Below are positions 51,609 to 61,213 of a stretch of DNA of 64,000 nucleotides, piece after piece. Below the pieces are notes generated by a model. It was not told the origin of the DNA. It was given only the letters and a program-made list of their open reading frames with translations, and did not search any database. Location: the NCBI GenBank assembly GCA_041287495.1, contig JBEULE010000042.1, positions 1 through 64,000 of the forward strand, given 5' to 3'. Every line of letters starts with the position of its first letter. The stretch's first letter is position 1. Position numbers and translations under genes: made by a program. The stretch is from JAOABC01 sp041287495 (GTDB lineage Bacteria > Aquificota > Aquificia > Aquificales > Hydrogenothermaceae).

Positions 51609-52797
51609 TTCAATTTTATTCAAAATCAGTTTAGCTTTTGGTCTGATGTACATTATATCTACACTTTTCTTCTATTATGGCTATCAACAGGCAAAAGATA
51701 AGGAAATTAGAGATTTTATAAGAAGAGGACTTTTATTTGTCTACTCTAACAATCCGGAAGATTTAGGACAGAATATAGCCGAAATTACAGATATAGAGAC
51801 AGCTGAAGATATCATTACAAACTCAAGACCATTATTAGAGAGAAATTTAGGTTTTATTCAAATAAAGGTAGTTGAGTATGAAGAAGATACTTATCTTATT
51901 CTTAACAAATTCGGAACAACATATATCTTAAAAAAGAATGATAGTATAGAAATTCATAAACTTATATTGATAGGCTATCTGATTTTTAATATTGCATTTA
52001 TTTTACTTTACATAAATATAGTTAAATCTTTTTATCCATTAAAACAGCTTAGAGATAAGATTCGTATTTTAAAATCCGGAAATCTTAATGTAGATGTAAA
52101 GATAGATAAAGATGATGAAATTGGATTTATAGCGAGGGAGTTTAATGAAGCAATAAAATCACTAAAAAAAAATGAAGAGATAAGAAAGTGGTTTTTGAGA
52201 AACATAGCCCATGAACTTAAAACTCCGATAACAAAAGGGAAGATTGCTATTGAGCTTTTAAATGATGATAGAGGAAAAGAAAACTTTGAGAAAATATTTA
52301 ACAGACTTGAATACCTTATAAATCAACTTCTGTTAGTAGAGAAGATAACTTCAGAAAAGTTTAACCTAAACAGAGAGTGTGTAAATATCTCCCAAGTTAT
52401 AAATAACGCTACCGAACTTCTACTAATATCAGAAAAAAATCTGGTTGAAATAGAGCTTACACAGGATGATAGAGTTTTTATAGATATATCGTTATTCAGT
52501 ATAGCTATAAAAAATCTGATAGATAATGGAATCAAATTCAGTGAAGATGGTATATGTAAAGTTAGTTATAAAGATGGTGTGATATGTATATCAAATAGAG
52601 GAGAAAAACCTTCAATAGATGTAGATATACTTTTTGAGCCTTTTGTTAAGGAAACTTCTTTAAAAAATAAGGAGGGATTAGGTTTAGGTCTTTATATAAC
52701 AAAATTTGTTGTCCAATCTCACGGATTAAATCTCAGCTATAGATATGAAAATGGAGAAAACTTCTTCTGTATAGATTTTAAATCAGCTCTCTGTTAA
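51589..52797 (+). CDS. Sensor histidine kinase
   Basis: 402 residues: membrane helices at about 13-31 and 125-145 flanking a 90-residue periplasmic sensor, a HAMP domain, H-box His208 (RNIAHELKTPITK), N-box NLIDNGIKFS and G-box GLGLGLYITKFV. CpxA-like arrangement with the Spy-like protein upstream. TTG 51589 lies inside the regulator gene, giving coupling. Its end overlaps convergent lpxB by 15 nt. Confidence 0.93.
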   Translation: MIVKKSSSILFKISLAFGLMYIISTLFFYYGYQQAKDKEIRDFIRRGLLFVYSNNPEDLGQNIAEITDIETAEDIITNSRPLLERNLGFIQIKVVEYEEDTYLILNKFGTTYILKKNDSIEIHKLILIGYLIFNIAFILLYINIVKSFYPLKQLRDKIRILKSGNLNVDVKIDKDDEIGFIAREFNEAIKSLKKNEEIRKWFLRNIAHELKTPITKGKIAIELLNDDRGKENFEKIFNRLEYLINQLLLVEKITSEKFNLNRECVNISQVINNATELLLISEKNLVEIELTQDDRVFIDISLFSIAIKNLIDNGIKFSEDGICKVSYKDGVICISNRGEKPSIDVDILFEPFVKETSLKNKEGLGLGLYITKFVVQSHGLNLSYRYENGENFFCIDFKSALC

Positions 52798-53928
52798 AAA
52801 TCTATCTATAGATTTCACTATCCTATTTAAAGCTCCTTCACTACCCAATTTATCTCTAACTTCAGCAAGTTCATCTTTTGTTTTCTGATATAGGTATCTG
52901 TTATGAATGTATTCCAATGTTGTATTAGCTATGTTTAAAGGATTACAGCTATTTTGCAATAACTCTCTTATTATCTGTTTTCCGGCTATTATATTCGGAA
53001 GCCCTAAAAATGGTATCTTTACTAATCTTTTTCCTATAAAGAAAGTTATGGGACTGACTTTATAAACAAGGATGAAAGGATTACCTATGATAGTTGCTTC
53101 CAGGGTAGCAGTTCCGGAAGATATTACAGAGAAATAGGAATGTTTCATTACTTCGTAGGATGGGAACTCTAAATTAGAGGATTTAACCACTCTATGGGGT
53201 AGTTTATGATATTTAGAAGATATATTAAGGGCAATTTCTAAAACGTTATCTGTAGCAGGAATTAAGAAAAAACTATTTTCAATAGCATTGTTTAGAAGTT
53301 TTGCAGATTCTAACATTATAGGTAATAAAGTTTTTACTTCTGACTCCCTACTTCCTGGTAGAAGTCCTATAAGTAGTCTATTTTTGGGAATGTTTAATAA
53401 TCTTTCAAAGTTTTCTCTATCTGTCTTTGGTTTTACTATATCTATCAGAGGGTGTCCCCCATAGAAAAATCTGAAATTTTTATCTATAAAAGGTTTATAG
53501 TAATTCTCTTCAAATGGCAGAATGGATATCAAAAGGTCTGTATTTTCAACTATATCGTATATTCTTCTGTAGCCCCAAGCCCATATCTGTGGAGATATGA
53601 AGTATATTACCTTTTTACCTAACCTTTTGGCTTCTTTTATAAGTTTTATGTTGAACCCCGGAAAATCAACAACTATTACTACATCACAATTTTTTATTGC
53701 TTTAACAGACTCTTTAAAAACTTTCTTTATCTGTTTGTATTTTGAAAAAGCTTCTGTTAAACCAACTACAGATATATCGTCTATAGTAGAGATAGGTTTT
53801 ACACCGGCTTTTAGGAGTTTAGGTCCGGTTAATCCGATAAATTGATATTTATCTTTTAGATCATCTACTATATAAGAGGCGTAGATGTCTGCCGATACTT
53901 CACCTACGCTTATAAAAACTTTCTTCAT
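52783..53928 (-). CDS. lpxB: Lipid-A-disaccharide synthase
   Basis: Joins UDP-diacyl-GlcN and lipid X in lipid A synthesis; supports an LPS-bearing outer membrane. 381 residues of the GT19 family: SVGEVSADIYASYIV, PQIWAWGYRRI, LLPGSRESEVKTLLP. ATG 53928 starts 1 nt after the upstream stop; the longer frame from 53946 adds six residues and is less likely. Confidence 0.95.
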   Translation of the reverse strand: MKKVFISVGEVSADIYASYIVDDLKDKYQFIGLTGPKLLKAGVKPISTIDDISVVGLTEAFSKYKQIKKVFKESVKAIKNCDVVIVVDFPGFNIKLIKEAKRLGKKVIYFISPQIWAWGYRRIYDIVENTDLLISILPFEENYYKPFIDKNFRFFYGGHPLIDIVKPKTDRENFERLLNIPKNRLLIGLLPGSRESEVKTLLPIMLESAKLLNNAIENSFFLIPATDNVLEIALNISSKYHKLPHRVVKSSNLEFPSYEVMKHSYFSVISSGTATLEATIIGNPFILVYKVSPITFFIGKRLVKIPFLGLPNIIAGKQIIRELLQNSCNPLNIANTTLEYIHNRYLYQKTKDELAEVRDKLGSEGALNRIVKSIDRFLTES

Positions 53929-53929
53929 A

Positions 53930-55765
53930 CTATTCCGGGGATACAACCATCAAACATTCATCTGGATTAACGTTATCTCCTACTTTAACAAATATCTCCG
54001 AAACTACCCCATCTATCGGAGAGTGTATCTCATTTTCCATTTTCATAGCTTCTACTGTAAGTAAGACATCCCCTTTTTTAACTTTATCTCCTAGGGATAC
54101 CTTTATAGAAGTAACTTTTCCTGGCATAGGAGAACTTATATCACCAAGTCCCATAATCTTTCTTTTACCTGTTGATATAGTTGCTTCCGGTAGTGATACC
54201 GTATCTTGACCTACTTCTATTTCCCTTATAGGTTGAACTAAAACCTCTTCTAACTCCCCATCTATTCTTATAAAGTAAGGTTTTTTTCCTTCTATAGGAT
54301 TTCCAACTCCGGCTATCTTTATGTGATACTGCTCTCCGTGAAGTGTTATATTAAACTCAATAGGTGCTTTACAACTTTCTTCTGATTTAAATTCTTCAAC
54401 TTCCGGAGGTAAGGCCTCTCCCTTTTCCAGTGCTTCCCTGTATTTGAAGAACTCCTGTGCAACTTGAGGAAAAAGTATATAAGATAAAACATCTTCTGGA
54501 CTTCTTGCTCCGGCTTCGTAAGCTTTACTTTCCATCTTTTCTATTTCAGGATCTAATAGATCTGCAGGTCTAACCTGGATAGGAGTTTCATCACCTAATA
54601 TCCTTTTGATAATATCAGGCTTTATAGGAGCAGGAGGTCTTCCATACAGCCCTTTAACATAATCTTTTGTCTCTTTTGTTACAACTTTATACCTTTCACC
54701 TTGTAAAACGTTTAGAAGGGCTTGAGTTCCTACTATCTGACTTGTAGGTGTAACCAGAGGCGGATATCCTAAATCTTCTCTAACTCTTGCAACTTCTTTT
54801 TTAACTTCATCAAGTTTATCAAGGGCATTGTTTTCTTTTAGCTGGTTTATAAAGTTTGACATCATACCACCAGGTATCTGGTGTATAAGAACCTGTGTAT
54901 CAGGCCATTTATCAACAGTATCGTATTTGGCATACTTCTTTCTAACTTCTTTTAAATACTCGGCAACCTCTATAATAATATCAATGTCTATCTTTGTTTG
55001 ATAACCAAACTCTTTTAGAACATAAACCATTGTTTCATTAGGAGGATGGGCTGTAAGCCAAGACCATGTAGATACATCTGTATCTATTATATCTGCTCCA
55101 GCTTCAACAGACTTTAAAAGGGTCATCTCTGCCATTGCAGCAGTTGATTGAGAATGGACATGGACTGGAAGTTTTATCTCACTTTTCAATGCAGATACAA
55201 GGTCATAAGCCATCTTTGGTGAAAGTATTCCGGCCTGGTCTTTAATACTTATTATATCTACACCTAAATCTCTGAGCTGTTTAGCTATATTTACATAATA
55301 CTCAACTGTATGAACTGGACTTATAGCATAAGATAAGACTCCCTTAACTATCTTTCCACATTCCTTTGCAGTAGATATGGCAACTTCCATATTTCTAATA
55401 TCGTTTAAAGCGTCAAAAATTCTAAAAACATCTATCCCGTTATCTGCAGCTCTCTTTACAAACTCTTCAACAACATCATCTGCATAATGTCTATATCCAA
55501 CAATATTCTGCCCTCTAAGAAGCATCTCAAGTTTTGTATTCTTTGCAGCTTCTTTAAATTTTCTCAATCTTTCCCATGGGTCTTCTTTTAAGAATCTTAA
55601 ACATACATCAAAGGTTGCACCACCCCAAACTTCCAAAGACCAAAAACCTGCATCATCAAGTTTTTGAAGTGCCGGTAGTAAATCATCTGTTTTAACTCTT
55701 GTAGCAAGCAAACTCTGTTGTCCATCTCTTAAAGTGACATCTGTAAACTCTATTAATCTACCCAT
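53930..55765 (-). CDS. Biotin-carrying carboxyltransferase (PycB/OadA/CfiA type)
   Basis: 611 residues: a DRE-TIM carboxyltransferase domain (TDVTLRDGQQSLLATR, metal ligands in HVHSQST), a PycA/OadA conserved domain, and a C-terminal biotinyl domain with EAMKMEN (biotinylated Lys). It pairs with a separate biotin carboxylase. Substrate could be pyruvate, oxaloacetate (decarboxylation) or 2-oxoglutarate as in Hydrogenobacter; sequence alone does not decide. Anaplerosis or reductive TCA cycle is likely. Confidence 0.92.
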   Translation of the reverse strand: MGRLIEFTDVTLRDGQQSLLATRVKTDDLLPALQKLDDAGFWSLEVWGGATFDVCLRFLKEDPWERLRKFKEAAKNTKLEMLLRGQNIVGYRHYADDVVEEFVKRAADNGIDVFRIFDALNDIRNMEVAISTAKECGKIVKGVLSYAISPVHTVEYYVNIAKQLRDLGVDIISIKDQAGILSPKMAYDLVSALKSEIKLPVHVHSQSTAAMAEMTLLKSVEAGADIIDTDVSTWSWLTAHPPNETMVYVLKEFGYQTKIDIDIIIEVAEYLKEVRKKYAKYDTVDKWPDTQVLIHQIPGGMMSNFINQLKENNALDKLDEVKKEVARVREDLGYPPLVTPTSQIVGTQALLNVLQGERYKVVTKETKDYVKGLYGRPPAPIKPDIIKRILGDETPIQVRPADLLDPEIEKMESKAYEAGARSPEDVLSYILFPQVAQEFFKYREALEKGEALPPEVEEFKSEESCKAPIEFNITLHGEQYHIKIAGVGNPIEGKKPYFIRIDGELEEVLVQPIREIEVGQDTVSLPEATISTGKRKIMGLGDISSPMPGKVTSIKVSLGDKVKKGDVLLTVEAMKMENEIHSPIDGVVSEIFVKVGDNVNPDECLMVVSPE

Positions 55766-55813
55766 AGTATACTCCCCTTAAAGTAAAAGTAGGCCATCAA
55801 GCTAAAAATTTTA

Positions 55814-57343
55814 TCATAAATAAGACTTTATAGTCTCCCTTAGTTTTTCTTCAAAAGATTCCTTGAATTTCTGAGAATAAGAGGCTATATAAACTTCTCT
55901 ACTTTGGCCGTTATCTGCTATCTTTATCCATACTCTCCTATGGACAGTATAGAAGGCAAGCATAGTTCCTAAAACTACTATAATAGTTCCAATCCAGATA
56001 AGTGTAGTTCCTGGGAAATAGCTAATTTGAAGTCCAGTAAAGTATCTTGGTTCAAATTTTTCTATAAACATTATATAGGGAAAGTGGTAAGGTTTTACAA
56101 ATCTCTCATAAGCTGCTATTTCTACATTAGGGTCAGCTGCTATAGGCATATTGAACTCTTTACCGTTATAACTTACCTTCACTATTAAAAGAGGGTCATA
56201 AACATCATTTTGAATCAAAACGGGATTTTTATAATTAAGTGTTTGATTTATAACCTTTAGCTGATAACCTTCAAAAGTTATACTATCTTCACCAAATCTA
56301 TATTTAATTCTTTTCCCGCTATTGAACAACTCAACTGTCTGTCTCTGTAAATCTCTAAGCTGTTTTTCTATATGAGATGAAGCTGAACTATCTTTTGTTT
56401 GAGATAACTGATTATTCAGAAGTAGAGACTTCTCTATTATATCTACAAGTTTCTTATAATCAACTACCACTATATCAGCTTCCTTCATATCCCCAGTTTT
56501 TCCGTAAGATGTTTGGAATATTCTGTATCCTCTATACTCCATAGGTTCATTTACCTTTATAACGCCACTTTTTATAACTTTTCCATTTTCTATTATATCT
56601 ATATCACTGTTATAAGACTTGACTGCACCTGCAAACTCTTTACTGTTATAAAAATCAAGCCAGAACTTTTTAACATATATCTCGAATGGAAGTTTGTATA
56701 TCTCATCTCCGGGAATAAGAGACCCTTCCCTATACTTTCTTATATAATCAGCTTTTTCACCTTCCGGAATCTCTATCTGACCTCTTACTCCCAAAACAGA
56801 ACCTATAAATGCCCCTATCAAAAAAACAATTATACCTATATGAGTTACAAGCATACCTAATCTTGATTCTCTGCCTTTTTCTGCATAGATATAAATCTCT
56901 TTGGGATTTTCTGAAATTACTTGAGCTTTTTTGAAACCGATATCATGTAGAAATAATGTTATCTTGTCAAAAATAGCTCTGATATCTTCTTGTGTTGATA
57001 TCTTTATTGTGGAAGGTTTATTTCGAATACCTTCCGTCATTTTTTTCTCAACTTTACCATAGGCTGTCTTGTATATAGCCGGAAATCTGTCTATCGTTGC
57101 TGAAATTACAGCAATGGCAACAAGTACTATTAAAATCTGGTAATACCAAGCGTGGAAAACGTTATTCAGATAAGTCATCCAGATAATCTTTGCAAAAAAC
57201 TCTCCATACTCTTTATAATAGGTTATATATGTCTCTCCCTGTTTTATATATGTAGAGCCAAGGACAGACAGTAGTGCAAGGGAAATCAGATAAACTATAC
57301 CAAGTTTAACATTTCCTAAAATTGAGATAAGTTTTTTAAACAA
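55814..57343 (-). CDS. resB: ResB-like cytochrome c biogenesis protein
   Basis: 509 residues: three N-terminal membrane helices, a large extracytoplasmic domain, and a last helix near the C-terminus (TTLIWIGTIIVVLGTMLAFYTVHRRVWIK), the Ccs1/ResB layout. With CcsA it delivers haem to apocytochromes in System II; cytochromes at 37 kb are likely clients. ccsA is not in the window. Confidence 0.9.
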   Translation of the reverse strand: MFKKLISILGNVKLGIVYLISLALLSVLGSTYIKQGETYITYYKEYGEFFAKIIWMTYLNNVFHAWYYQILIVLVAIAVISATIDRFPAIYKTAYGKVEKKMTEGIRNKPSTIKISTQEDIRAIFDKITLFLHDIGFKKAQVISENPKEIYIYAEKGRESRLGMLVTHIGIIVFLIGAFIGSVLGVRGQIEIPEGEKADYIRKYREGSLIPGDEIYKLPFEIYVKKFWLDFYNSKEFAGAVKSYNSDIDIIENGKVIKSGVIKVNEPMEYRGYRIFQTSYGKTGDMKEADIVVVDYKKLVDIIEKSLLLNNQLSQTKDSSASSHIEKQLRDLQRQTVELFNSGKRIKYRFGEDSITFEGYQLKVINQTLNYKNPVLIQNDVYDPLLIVKVSYNGKEFNMPIAADPNVEIAAYERFVKPYHFPYIMFIEKFEPRYFTGLQISYFPGTTLIWIGTIIVVLGTMLAFYTVHRRVWIKIADNGQSREVYIASYSQKFKESFEEKLRETIKSYL

Positions 57344-57355
57344 TTTTTTCCTCCG

Positions 57356-57628
57356 TTATATCTGCATCATCTCTTTATACTTATCAACAACAGCTCTCCT
57401 TATCATCTCTGAGAAATCTTTATCAAGAGGTTGAATTATGTCTATAAATTTTCCGGAAGAACTTCTCTTTTTTGGAAAACTTAGAAAAAGTCCACCGGTT
57501 TTTGACTGAACTATCTTTATATCTTTAATAAGTAAAATATCATCTATTACAACTTCTGCCACAGCTCTAACCCTACCGCCTATCTTTCCTGTATCAAATG
57601 GATATACCTTTACTTCTGTTATTTTCAT
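57356..57628 (-). CDS. spoVG: SpoVG-family RNA/DNA-binding regulator
   Basis: 90 residues: ITEVKVYPFDTGKIGGRVRAVAEVVIDD and FLSFPKKRSSSGKFIDIIQPL are the SpoVG core. In other bacteria it binds nucleic acid to control division and virulence; role here unknown. Four nt after pfkA. Confidence 0.93.
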   Translation of the reverse strand: MKITEVKVYPFDTGKIGGRVRAVAEVVIDDILLIKDIKIVQSKTGGLFLSFPKKRSSSGKFIDIIQPLDKDFSEMIRRAVVDKYKEMMQI

Positions 57629-57632
57629 ACTT

Positions 57633-58607
57633 TTACATTGAAAGGATATTGTTAAGTTGATAATCTTCTATATTCGGAACCCTGATTTTACCAAAAGATA
57701 TAGATAGAGGTTTTGTAACTATCTTTCCACTTTCAAAAGCTACCATGAAATTTTTTTCACCTTCAACCAACTTCTTGACAGCAAAGTATCCAAATCTTGA
57801 TGCCATAATCCTATCATAAGCTGTAGGGGAACCACCTCTCTGAATATATCCTAAAACAGAGTACCTTATCTCACCTACACCTTTATCTTTTAACCTTTCA
57901 TTAAGTATCTCTGAAAGCTGTTTTGCAGATGTTACTCCTTCTGCGAGAACTATTATTGCAAAATTTTTACCCATCTGTTTTGACTTTAGTATCTTTTCCT
58001 CTATAATATGAAGAGGATATGGATATTCAGGAATGATGGTAATTTCTGCTCCAGTTGCTATTCCAACTTCTAAGGCTATAAATCCACTATCTCTTCCCAT
58101 TACCTCAACTATAAATATTCTCTCATGAGAAACAGTTGTATCTTTTATTTTGTCTATAGCATCCATAGCGTTATTTACAGCTGTATCAAAACCTATAGCA
58201 TACTCTGTCCCGTATATATCGTTATCTATAGTCTTTGGTATCCCTACAACATTTAAATCAAACTCTGAAGATAGGAGATTTGCACCTTGAAAACTACCGT
58301 TTCCACCTATAACTATTAAACTGTCTATACCTAACTTTTTAAGATTCTCATATGCTAACTTACGGAAGTTATAATCCTTGAATCTTGGTTCCCTGGCTGT
58401 AAGTAAAATCGTCCCTCCTTTCTGAAGGATACCTGCTACAGATTTATAGTTAAGAATAGTATAATCTTCCTCTATCAAACCTTTAAAACCTCTTTTAAAG
58501 CCGTAAACTTCTAGTGAGTAAAAAGAAGCAGTCCGGACAACAGCCCTTATACAGGCATTAAGTCCTGGACAGTCTCCACCACTTGTGATTAATCCAACTT
58601 TCTTCAT
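57633..58607 (-). CDS. pfkA: 6-phosphofructokinase
   Basis: 324 residues: ITSGGDCPGLNA, GGNGSFQGA and PKTIDNDI with catalytic Asp128/Asp130. Phosphorylates fructose-6-phosphate. At the donor-deciding positions it has Asn103-Gly104 (usually Asp-Gly) and Lys125 (Gly in classic ATP enzymes, Lys in PPi enzymes), so the phosphoryl donor is uncertain. Its start touches the stop of the preceding gene. Confidence 0.92.
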   Translation of the reverse strand: MKKVGLITSGGDCPGLNACIRAVVRTASFYSLEVYGFKRGFKGLIEEDYTILNYKSVAGILQKGGTILLTAREPRFKDYNFRKLAYENLKKLGIDSLIVIGGNGSFQGANLLSSEFDLNVVGIPKTIDNDIYGTEYAIGFDTAVNNAMDAIDKIKDTTVSHERIFIVEVMGRDSGFIALEVGIATGAEITIIPEYPYPLHIIEEKILKSKQMGKNFAIIVLAEGVTSAKQLSEILNERLKDKGVGEIRYSVLGYIQRGGSPTAYDRIMASRFGYFAVKKLVEGEKNFMVAFESGKIVTKPLSISFGKIRVPNIEDYQLNNILSM

Positions 58608-58885
58608 TACTTAATCATATAACAATAATCAGAAGCTTGTGCCATCTCAGGAATTATATCTCCAGTTTCTTTATTCACATAGAGTTTTCTAACATTAGAT
58701 ATTCCCTCATATCCTTTTAGATAAACTTCGCCTATATAGTATTTCTGATTTTCACATACAGATATGGTGTAATTCTTAGTGTCTCCAAAATACTGAGCCA
58801 TCTTTTTCTCAGCATCAGCCTTTGTTATTGCAAAAGATGAAGTTGTGATAAACAACAATGCTAAGGTAAAAACTAATCTTTTCAT
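58607..58885 (-). CDS. Small secreted PepSY-like protein
   Basis: 92 residues: a signal peptide (to about residue 19), then a PepSY-like pattern (KADAEKKMAQYF, YYIGEVYLKGY, RKLYVNKETGDII) and two Cys that may form a disulfide. Function unknown. GGAGG precedes ATG 58885. Confidence 0.7.
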   Translation of the reverse strand: MKRLVFTLALLFITTSSFAITKADAEKKMAQYFGDTKNYTISVCENQKYYIGEVYLKGYEGISNVRKLYVNKETGDIIPEMAQASDYCYMIK

Positions 58886-58929
58886 CTTAACACCTCCTAA
58901 AATTAGTTTTAAAATTTTATCAGATTTTT

Positions 58930-59988
58930 TTAAATGATGATACCTCCTCCAAGAAGTATATCATCCTGATATACTGCCAAGATTTGTCCAGAAGCAAACT
59001 TTGGTTGAGGTTCTTTAAAATAAAAAGTTAAAAATTCTCCATCAAACTCAAAACTTTTTACTTCAACTGGTTTTTGTCTATATCTTCCTTGAACTTTTAT
59101 ATTTTTCCACAATTTTATATCAACAAAAAAGTTAAAATCCTTTACCTTTACATAATCACTTAACAAATACTCTTTCTCTCCTACTACAACAGTGTTTTTT
59201 TCGATATTTTTATCTATCACATAAAGAGGTTCCTTCCATGGAATAGATAAACCTCTCCTCTGACCTATAGTATATGCAGAGAGACCTCTGTGTCTTCCCA
59301 ATACTTTTCCAGATATATGTATGATATCTCCAGTCTCTTCTTTAATTCCTATATCTGACAGGTAGATGTAAGGTTCTTTTCCAGCTGTAAAACATATCTC
59401 AAAACTTTCTTTCTTTTGAGATACAGGTAAATTATAATCAAAAGCTATCTTTCTAACTTTCTCTTTTGTTAAGTCTCCGATTGGAAATATAAGCATATCA
59501 ATAACATCATGGGGAACAAGTGATAAAAAGTAAGATTGATCTTTGTTTAAATCAGAACCTCTTAAAATTACTTTTCCTATACCATCTATCTCTTTAGTCT
59601 TTATATAATGTCCGGTTGCAAGGTTATCTACTTTAAGAACTTTTTTTACATACCTTGCAAGAAGTCCTATTTTTACATCCCTATTACAGATAGCACAAGG
59701 GTTTGGAGTTTTTCCATTTAAAAGTTCATTTACAAAATAGTTTATAACCTTATCTTTAAATATGTCTTGCCAATCTATAACAAAATGGGGAATCCCAAGA
59801 AAATTTGCTACTTTCTTCGCATCAAGTATATCCTTAGTAGAACAGCAAACCTGTAAATTTGGATCACATGAATCAACAGAGGAAAGTTTTAATGTTACAC
59901 CGATAACATCATAACCTTGCTGTTTAAGTAAGAGAGCAGAGACGCTACTATCTACGCCTCCGCTTAGAGCAACAGCAACTTTTTTCAT
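58930..59988 (-). CDS. mnmA: tRNA-specific 2-thiouridylase MnmA
   Basis: 352 residues. ALSGGVDSSV PP-loop, catalytic Cys pair in PNPCAICN and EICFTAGKEPY. Thiolates U34 of tRNA-Lys, Glu and Gln. Directly follows pilC (its ATG 1 nt after the stop). Confidence 0.96.
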   Translation of the reverse strand: MKKVAVALSGGVDSSVSALLLKQQGYDVIGVTLKLSSVDSCDPNLQVCCSTKDILDAKKVANFLGIPHFVIDWQDIFKDKVINYFVNELLNGKTPNPCAICNRDVKIGLLARYVKKVLKVDNLATGHYIKTKEIDGIGKVILRGSDLNKDQSYFLSLVPHDVIDMLIFPIGDLTKEKVRKIAFDYNLPVSQKKESFEICFTAGKEPYIYLSDIGIKEETGDIIHISGKVLGRHRGLSAYTIGQRRGLSIPWKEPLYVIDKNIEKNTVVVGEKEYLLSDYVKVKDFNFFVDIKLWKNIKVQGRYRQKPVEVKSFEFDGEFLTFYFKEPQPKFASGQILAVYQDDILLGGGIII

Positions 59989-61200
59989 TTACTTGACAAG
60001 TTCGCCTATCTTGAATATCGGCAAGTATAGCGCTATAAGTATAAATCCTACTATACCACCTATAAAAACCATTAACATAGGTTCAAGTAGAGATACAAGT
60101 GCATCTACTTCTCTATCTACTTCATCTTCATAAAAATTTGCTATAGTATCAAGCATCTCATCAATTCTTCCTGTATTCTCTCCAATATTTACCATAGCAG
60201 TAAACATAAGCGGGAAGTAATTTTTGTCAAGAGATGCGGCTAAATTTCTTCCTTTTTCTACTTCTAATTTTGTCTTTTCAAGAGATTTCTCAATTAAAAC
60301 ATTCCCAACAGTCTTTGAAGATATCTCTATGGCTCTTAAGATAGGCACACCACCGTTTATAAGTGTTGCTAATGTTCTTGCAAACTTAGCTAAGGCTCCT
60401 TTGTGAAATACATTTTTTAAAACCGGGATTTTTAAAAATAACCTATGATAAAACTCTTTTCCTGCAGGTGTTTTGTAGAAGTAAGAATTTCCTACTATCA
60501 TAAACACTATGAAACCTAGTATATACAGGATGCTACTTCTGATAGAGTTACTCATGTTAATAAGTATCTGTGTTAAAAAGGGAAGCTCTCCCCCAAAACT
60601 ATCATATATCTGAGCAAATGTAGGAACTACAAATGTCAGTATCCCACCTACTATTACTGTAGCTATAACAACAACGGCAATAGGATACCAAGAAGCACTT
60701 TTTATTTTACCTTTTATCATAGCTATCTTTTCGTAATAAGTAGTTGCCCTTTTCAAAATTTCATCCAATTTACCGGACTCCTCTGCCGCTCCAATAAGAT
60801 TTATCATAAACTCTGGAAATACATTTGGGAACTTTGACATGGATTTGAATAGGGAGTTACCGGATAACACATCATCCTTGACCTTCAGCAGCGTTTCTCT
60901 CAGAGTTTTATTCGGAAGTTGCTCAGCTAGTATCTCAAGAGCAGCTGCAATAGATATACCTGCTCCCAGCATAGCACCAAGCTGCCTTGAGAATATAGCT
61001 AGATCCCTTTCCGTAACTTTAGGCTTAAACAGAGACACTTCCTTTTTTATACCTTCGATTTTCTTTTGGACGGATATTTGAATATCTCTAAAACCTTGCT
61101 GTGCCAAATTTTCTTCAGCAAGCTGTATAGATTCTGCCTCTATAACTCCCTTTCTGACGAATCCATAAGAATCCCTTGCTACATAGTTAAATCTAGGCAT
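59989..61200 (-). CDS. pilC: Type IV pilus/type II secretion inner-membrane platform protein
   Basis: 403 residues of the GspF/PilC family: two T2SF domains each followed by membrane helices, FSRQLGAMLGAGISI, LVSLLEPMLMVFIGGIVGFIL near the C-terminus. Platform for PilB and PilT motors encoded just upstream. Confidence 0.95.
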   Translation of the reverse strand: MPRFNYVARDSYGFVRKGVIEAESIQLAEENLAQQGFRDIQISVQKKIEGIKKEVSLFKPKVTERDLAIFSRQLGAMLGAGISIAAALEILAEQLPNKTLRETLLKVKDDVLSGNSLFKSMSKFPNVFPEFMINLIGAAEESGKLDEILKRATTYYEKIAMIKGKIKSASWYPIAVVVIATVIVGGILTFVVPTFAQIYDSFGGELPFLTQILINMSNSIRSSILYILGFIVFMIVGNSYFYKTPAGKEFYHRLFLKIPVLKNVFHKGALAKFARTLATLINGGVPILRAIEISSKTVGNVLIEKSLEKTKLEVEKGRNLAASLDKNYFPLMFTAMVNIGENTGRIDEMLDTIANFYEDEVDREVDALVSLLEPMLMVFIGGIVGFILIALYLPIFKIGELVK

Positions 61201-61213
61201 ATTAAAACCTCTT

